Of a stretch of DNA of 64,000 nt, positions 62,396 through 64,000 are shown one piece after another (position 1 is the first letter of the stretch; each line of letters starts with the position of its first letter). Position numbers and translations under genes: made by a program. The stretch comes from Cheilinus undulatus (Eukaryota; Chordata; Actinopteri; Labriformes; Labridae), in the NCBI RefSeq assembly GCF_018320785.1, contig NC_054867.1:28151855-28215854 (forward strand). Direction: 5' to 3'. A model generated the notes under the pieces. It ran no database searches and was not told where the DNA came from. It worked only from the letters and a program-made list of their open reading frames with translations.

Positions 62396-62403
62396 GTTTA
62401 TAC

Positions 62404-63427
62404 ACAGGAGAGAAGTCAGATAAGGGGGTAAGGGGGGTTTTACCAATGACTGCATTGTAAATAAACAGAATGCATGCTGCTTTCTACACTGACCCAACCA
62501 GGGTATGGAAATAAATGGATCAAAAGCCTTTGATAGATTTGTAAAGAAAGCAAAACATTCCTGATTTTTATCAATCGAAATTACAATATAATTTATTACT
62601 AAAGATGGTGCTGAGATTGTACTACGACCCCATCTAAACCCTTATTGATGGAGGGGAAAGAATTTTCTTTGCTAGGTAGGTGAGCGGTTTTTGACTTGCC
62701 ACTGATTCTAAAGCTTTTACATGACAGAAAATTTTGGAGATAGGCTGATGGTGATTAGTTGTACTTTGGTCAACCTCTTTGAATCATGGTCAAATATATG
62801 TTGCTCTCCAAACTTCAGGTACAATCCTTTCAGATTAAAGATATTAATAATGATAGGTTTGACTATCAGTGGGGCAATTAGCCTTAAGAAACTAGGGTTA
62901 TAGTTGATGGTTGAAAATGACCTGATTTGTTGACAAGGGATTATTAGTAAGATTTGTGTCATCCATGGATAGATAATTTATTTAAGTTAATTTATTATAA
63001 AGTGTGGCATAACCTAAAGTACATTGCAACAGCTGTTTTGGGAATAAATATGGAATAATTCTCTTGTTATGTGCATGTAGTTTACTGACAATCATGTGCT
63101 GTCAAAGCCAAAGAACCAGTCGTTTTCATGTTGTTGGCAGAAAGTTTGGACCTCCTTGTTGTGGCTTTTAGTGTTTATTTTTTAACTCAGTACTCTGTGC
63201 TTTTTAAAATGAGATTGAGTAATTTGTAATGAGTTACTTTCCACCCCTGGATAGTCTGCAGTCTCCTCTGTGTGTATGTGCTGCTGCCTGCTGGTGGAGC
63301 AGCATGTTACTTAACTGTTCATACTGACAGCCTGGTTAGCTGGCTGTCAACCTCACGCTTCGCCACACTTAGCTTAACGTTAAGCTAACCAAACATGTTA
63401 ATGCGATGAAACTGGAAAATATTGATC
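62404..63427. other. Intergenic stretch upstream of the right-edge gene
   Basis: AT-rich to about 63240, then less so toward the start codon at 63428, where repeated GCTAAC and TTAGC strings occur. No gene, RNA gene or mobile element recognised. Confidence 0.45.
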
Positions 63428-63494
63428 ATGGCTAACCTGTGGATCTCGTTAGCCGTCGTGGTTGTCCACAGCATCCTGTACAAACCCTGCGAGG
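63428..63494 (+). CDS. First coding exon of an unidentified gene with signal-peptide-like start
   Basis: ATG at 63428 opens 22 codons plus one base, then a consensus donor GTGAGT at 63495. It reads MANLWISLAVVVV and then HSILYKPCE: a hydrophobic core of about ten residues and a following Cys, as in a signal peptide or signal anchor. No stop in frame before the donor. The rest of the gene is right of the window, so I cannot name it. Confidence 0.55.
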
Positions 63495-64000
63495 GTGAGT
63501 AACTTACTGTTTGTCTGGTTCAGGAGCTCGGCACCGCTGCCATTATCGAGGAAAACTGCTAGCTAGGTTAGCTCGGTTAGCAGTAGCCTAGCCGAGAAAC
63601 ATTAAATTGAACTGTAGAGAGGAAACCAGGTCAGCCCCCCTGTGTGCAAACGCTGGACGTCTTTACACGAAAATGTCGAGTAAAACGCATCAAACATCAA
63701 ATCTTACCATATATCTGTCGCTGTTGTCTGTAAAACAGTGGATAAAGGGTTTGTTTGTGAAGCAAAGCTTAGTCGGCTCAGTGATTGATTTCGCTGTAAA
63801 CAGAGCTAACTGTCAGTCTCGTGCTTAGCTTTGAGACATAGACAGATGGTAGCCGTTTTGACTTTTTTGTTAAATTCCTTGATTTTGATATTTTTAAGCT
63901 TGTAATAGACCATGGATATGAAGCTAGTTTAATAAGTATGACACTGGGAAATTATTGTGTATCAAGGTTTAAAAGGGCTCAGATGTCGATGTAATAAGGA
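63495..64000 (+). other. First intron of the right-edge gene
   Basis: Presumed intron from donor GTGAGT at 63495 to the window edge. Short frames inside show no family features; GCTAGC and TTAGC strings continue. Confidence 0.4.

Noticed and set aside
1-64000. tRNA, rRNA or other structured RNA genes
   Set aside because: No cloverleaf with A and B boxes or rRNA-like conserved stretch recognised by eye; a covariance-model scan would be needed to exclude small RNAs.

Overview
The window looks like a teleost fish chromosome segment, probably from a spiny-rayed fish. It has spliced vertebrate genes with short GT-AG exons, no bacterial-type operons, and abundant fish-type mobile DNA (Tc1-like elements with IR/DR-style ends, a BEL/Pao element, a Ty3/gypsy remnant, a LINE piece, hAT-type and other MITEs). 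Most long open frames in it are transposon relics or antisense shadows. The real genes were recovered by joining short exons.

Layout. (1) About 1-960: 5'-truncated, frameshifted Ty3/gypsy pol remnant inside an upstream b4galnt1 intron. (2) 1369-6180, + strand: seven 3' exons of b4galnt1 (GM2/GD2 ganglioside synthase, C-terminal two thirds), with a 1.5-kb Tc1-like element in the last intron; 3' UTR to about 7780. (3) 8096-13790, - strand: decayed BEL/Pao retrotransposon, itself hit in gag by a 558-bp DNA element with a perfect 9-bp target duplication. (4) 14225-53229, - strand: arhgef25 (p63RhoGEF/GEFT), 15 coding exons from a start codon at 48418 to a stop at 14970, plus two more distal 5' exons at 52.1 and 53.2 kb. 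Its introns carry Tc1-like copies, a LINE fragment and an inverted pair of about 0.54-kb MITEs. (5) 54370-59750, + strand: an ankrd33-type ankyrin-repeat gene (460 aa) with a noncoding first exon preceded by a TATA box and a CRX/OTX-type TAATCC site. (6) 60374-61883: another Tc1/mariner element, then a hAT-type MITE at 62199-62395. (7) 63428-63494: the first coding exon of an unidentified gene with a signal-peptide-like start, running off the right edge.

b4galnt1 and arhgef25 converge, as B4GALNT1 and ARHGEF25 do on human 12q13-14 (from memory). The SLC26A10 gene that sits between them in human is not seen here; the interval is filled by the BEL/Pao element. The genes do not form one pathway: b4galnt1 acts in Golgi glycolipid synthesis, arhgef25 in Gq-to-RhoA signalling, and the ankyrin gene probably in photoreceptors.

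The most unusual find is the nested 558-bp element at 12349-12906 and its 139-bp relative at 15934-16072. Both have TAACCT termini, 9-bp target duplications and hairpin ends. The longer copy keeps two convergent first exons, each with its own splice donor and CRE-like promoter motif, and looks like a deletion derivative of a two-gene DNA transposon that I cannot name.
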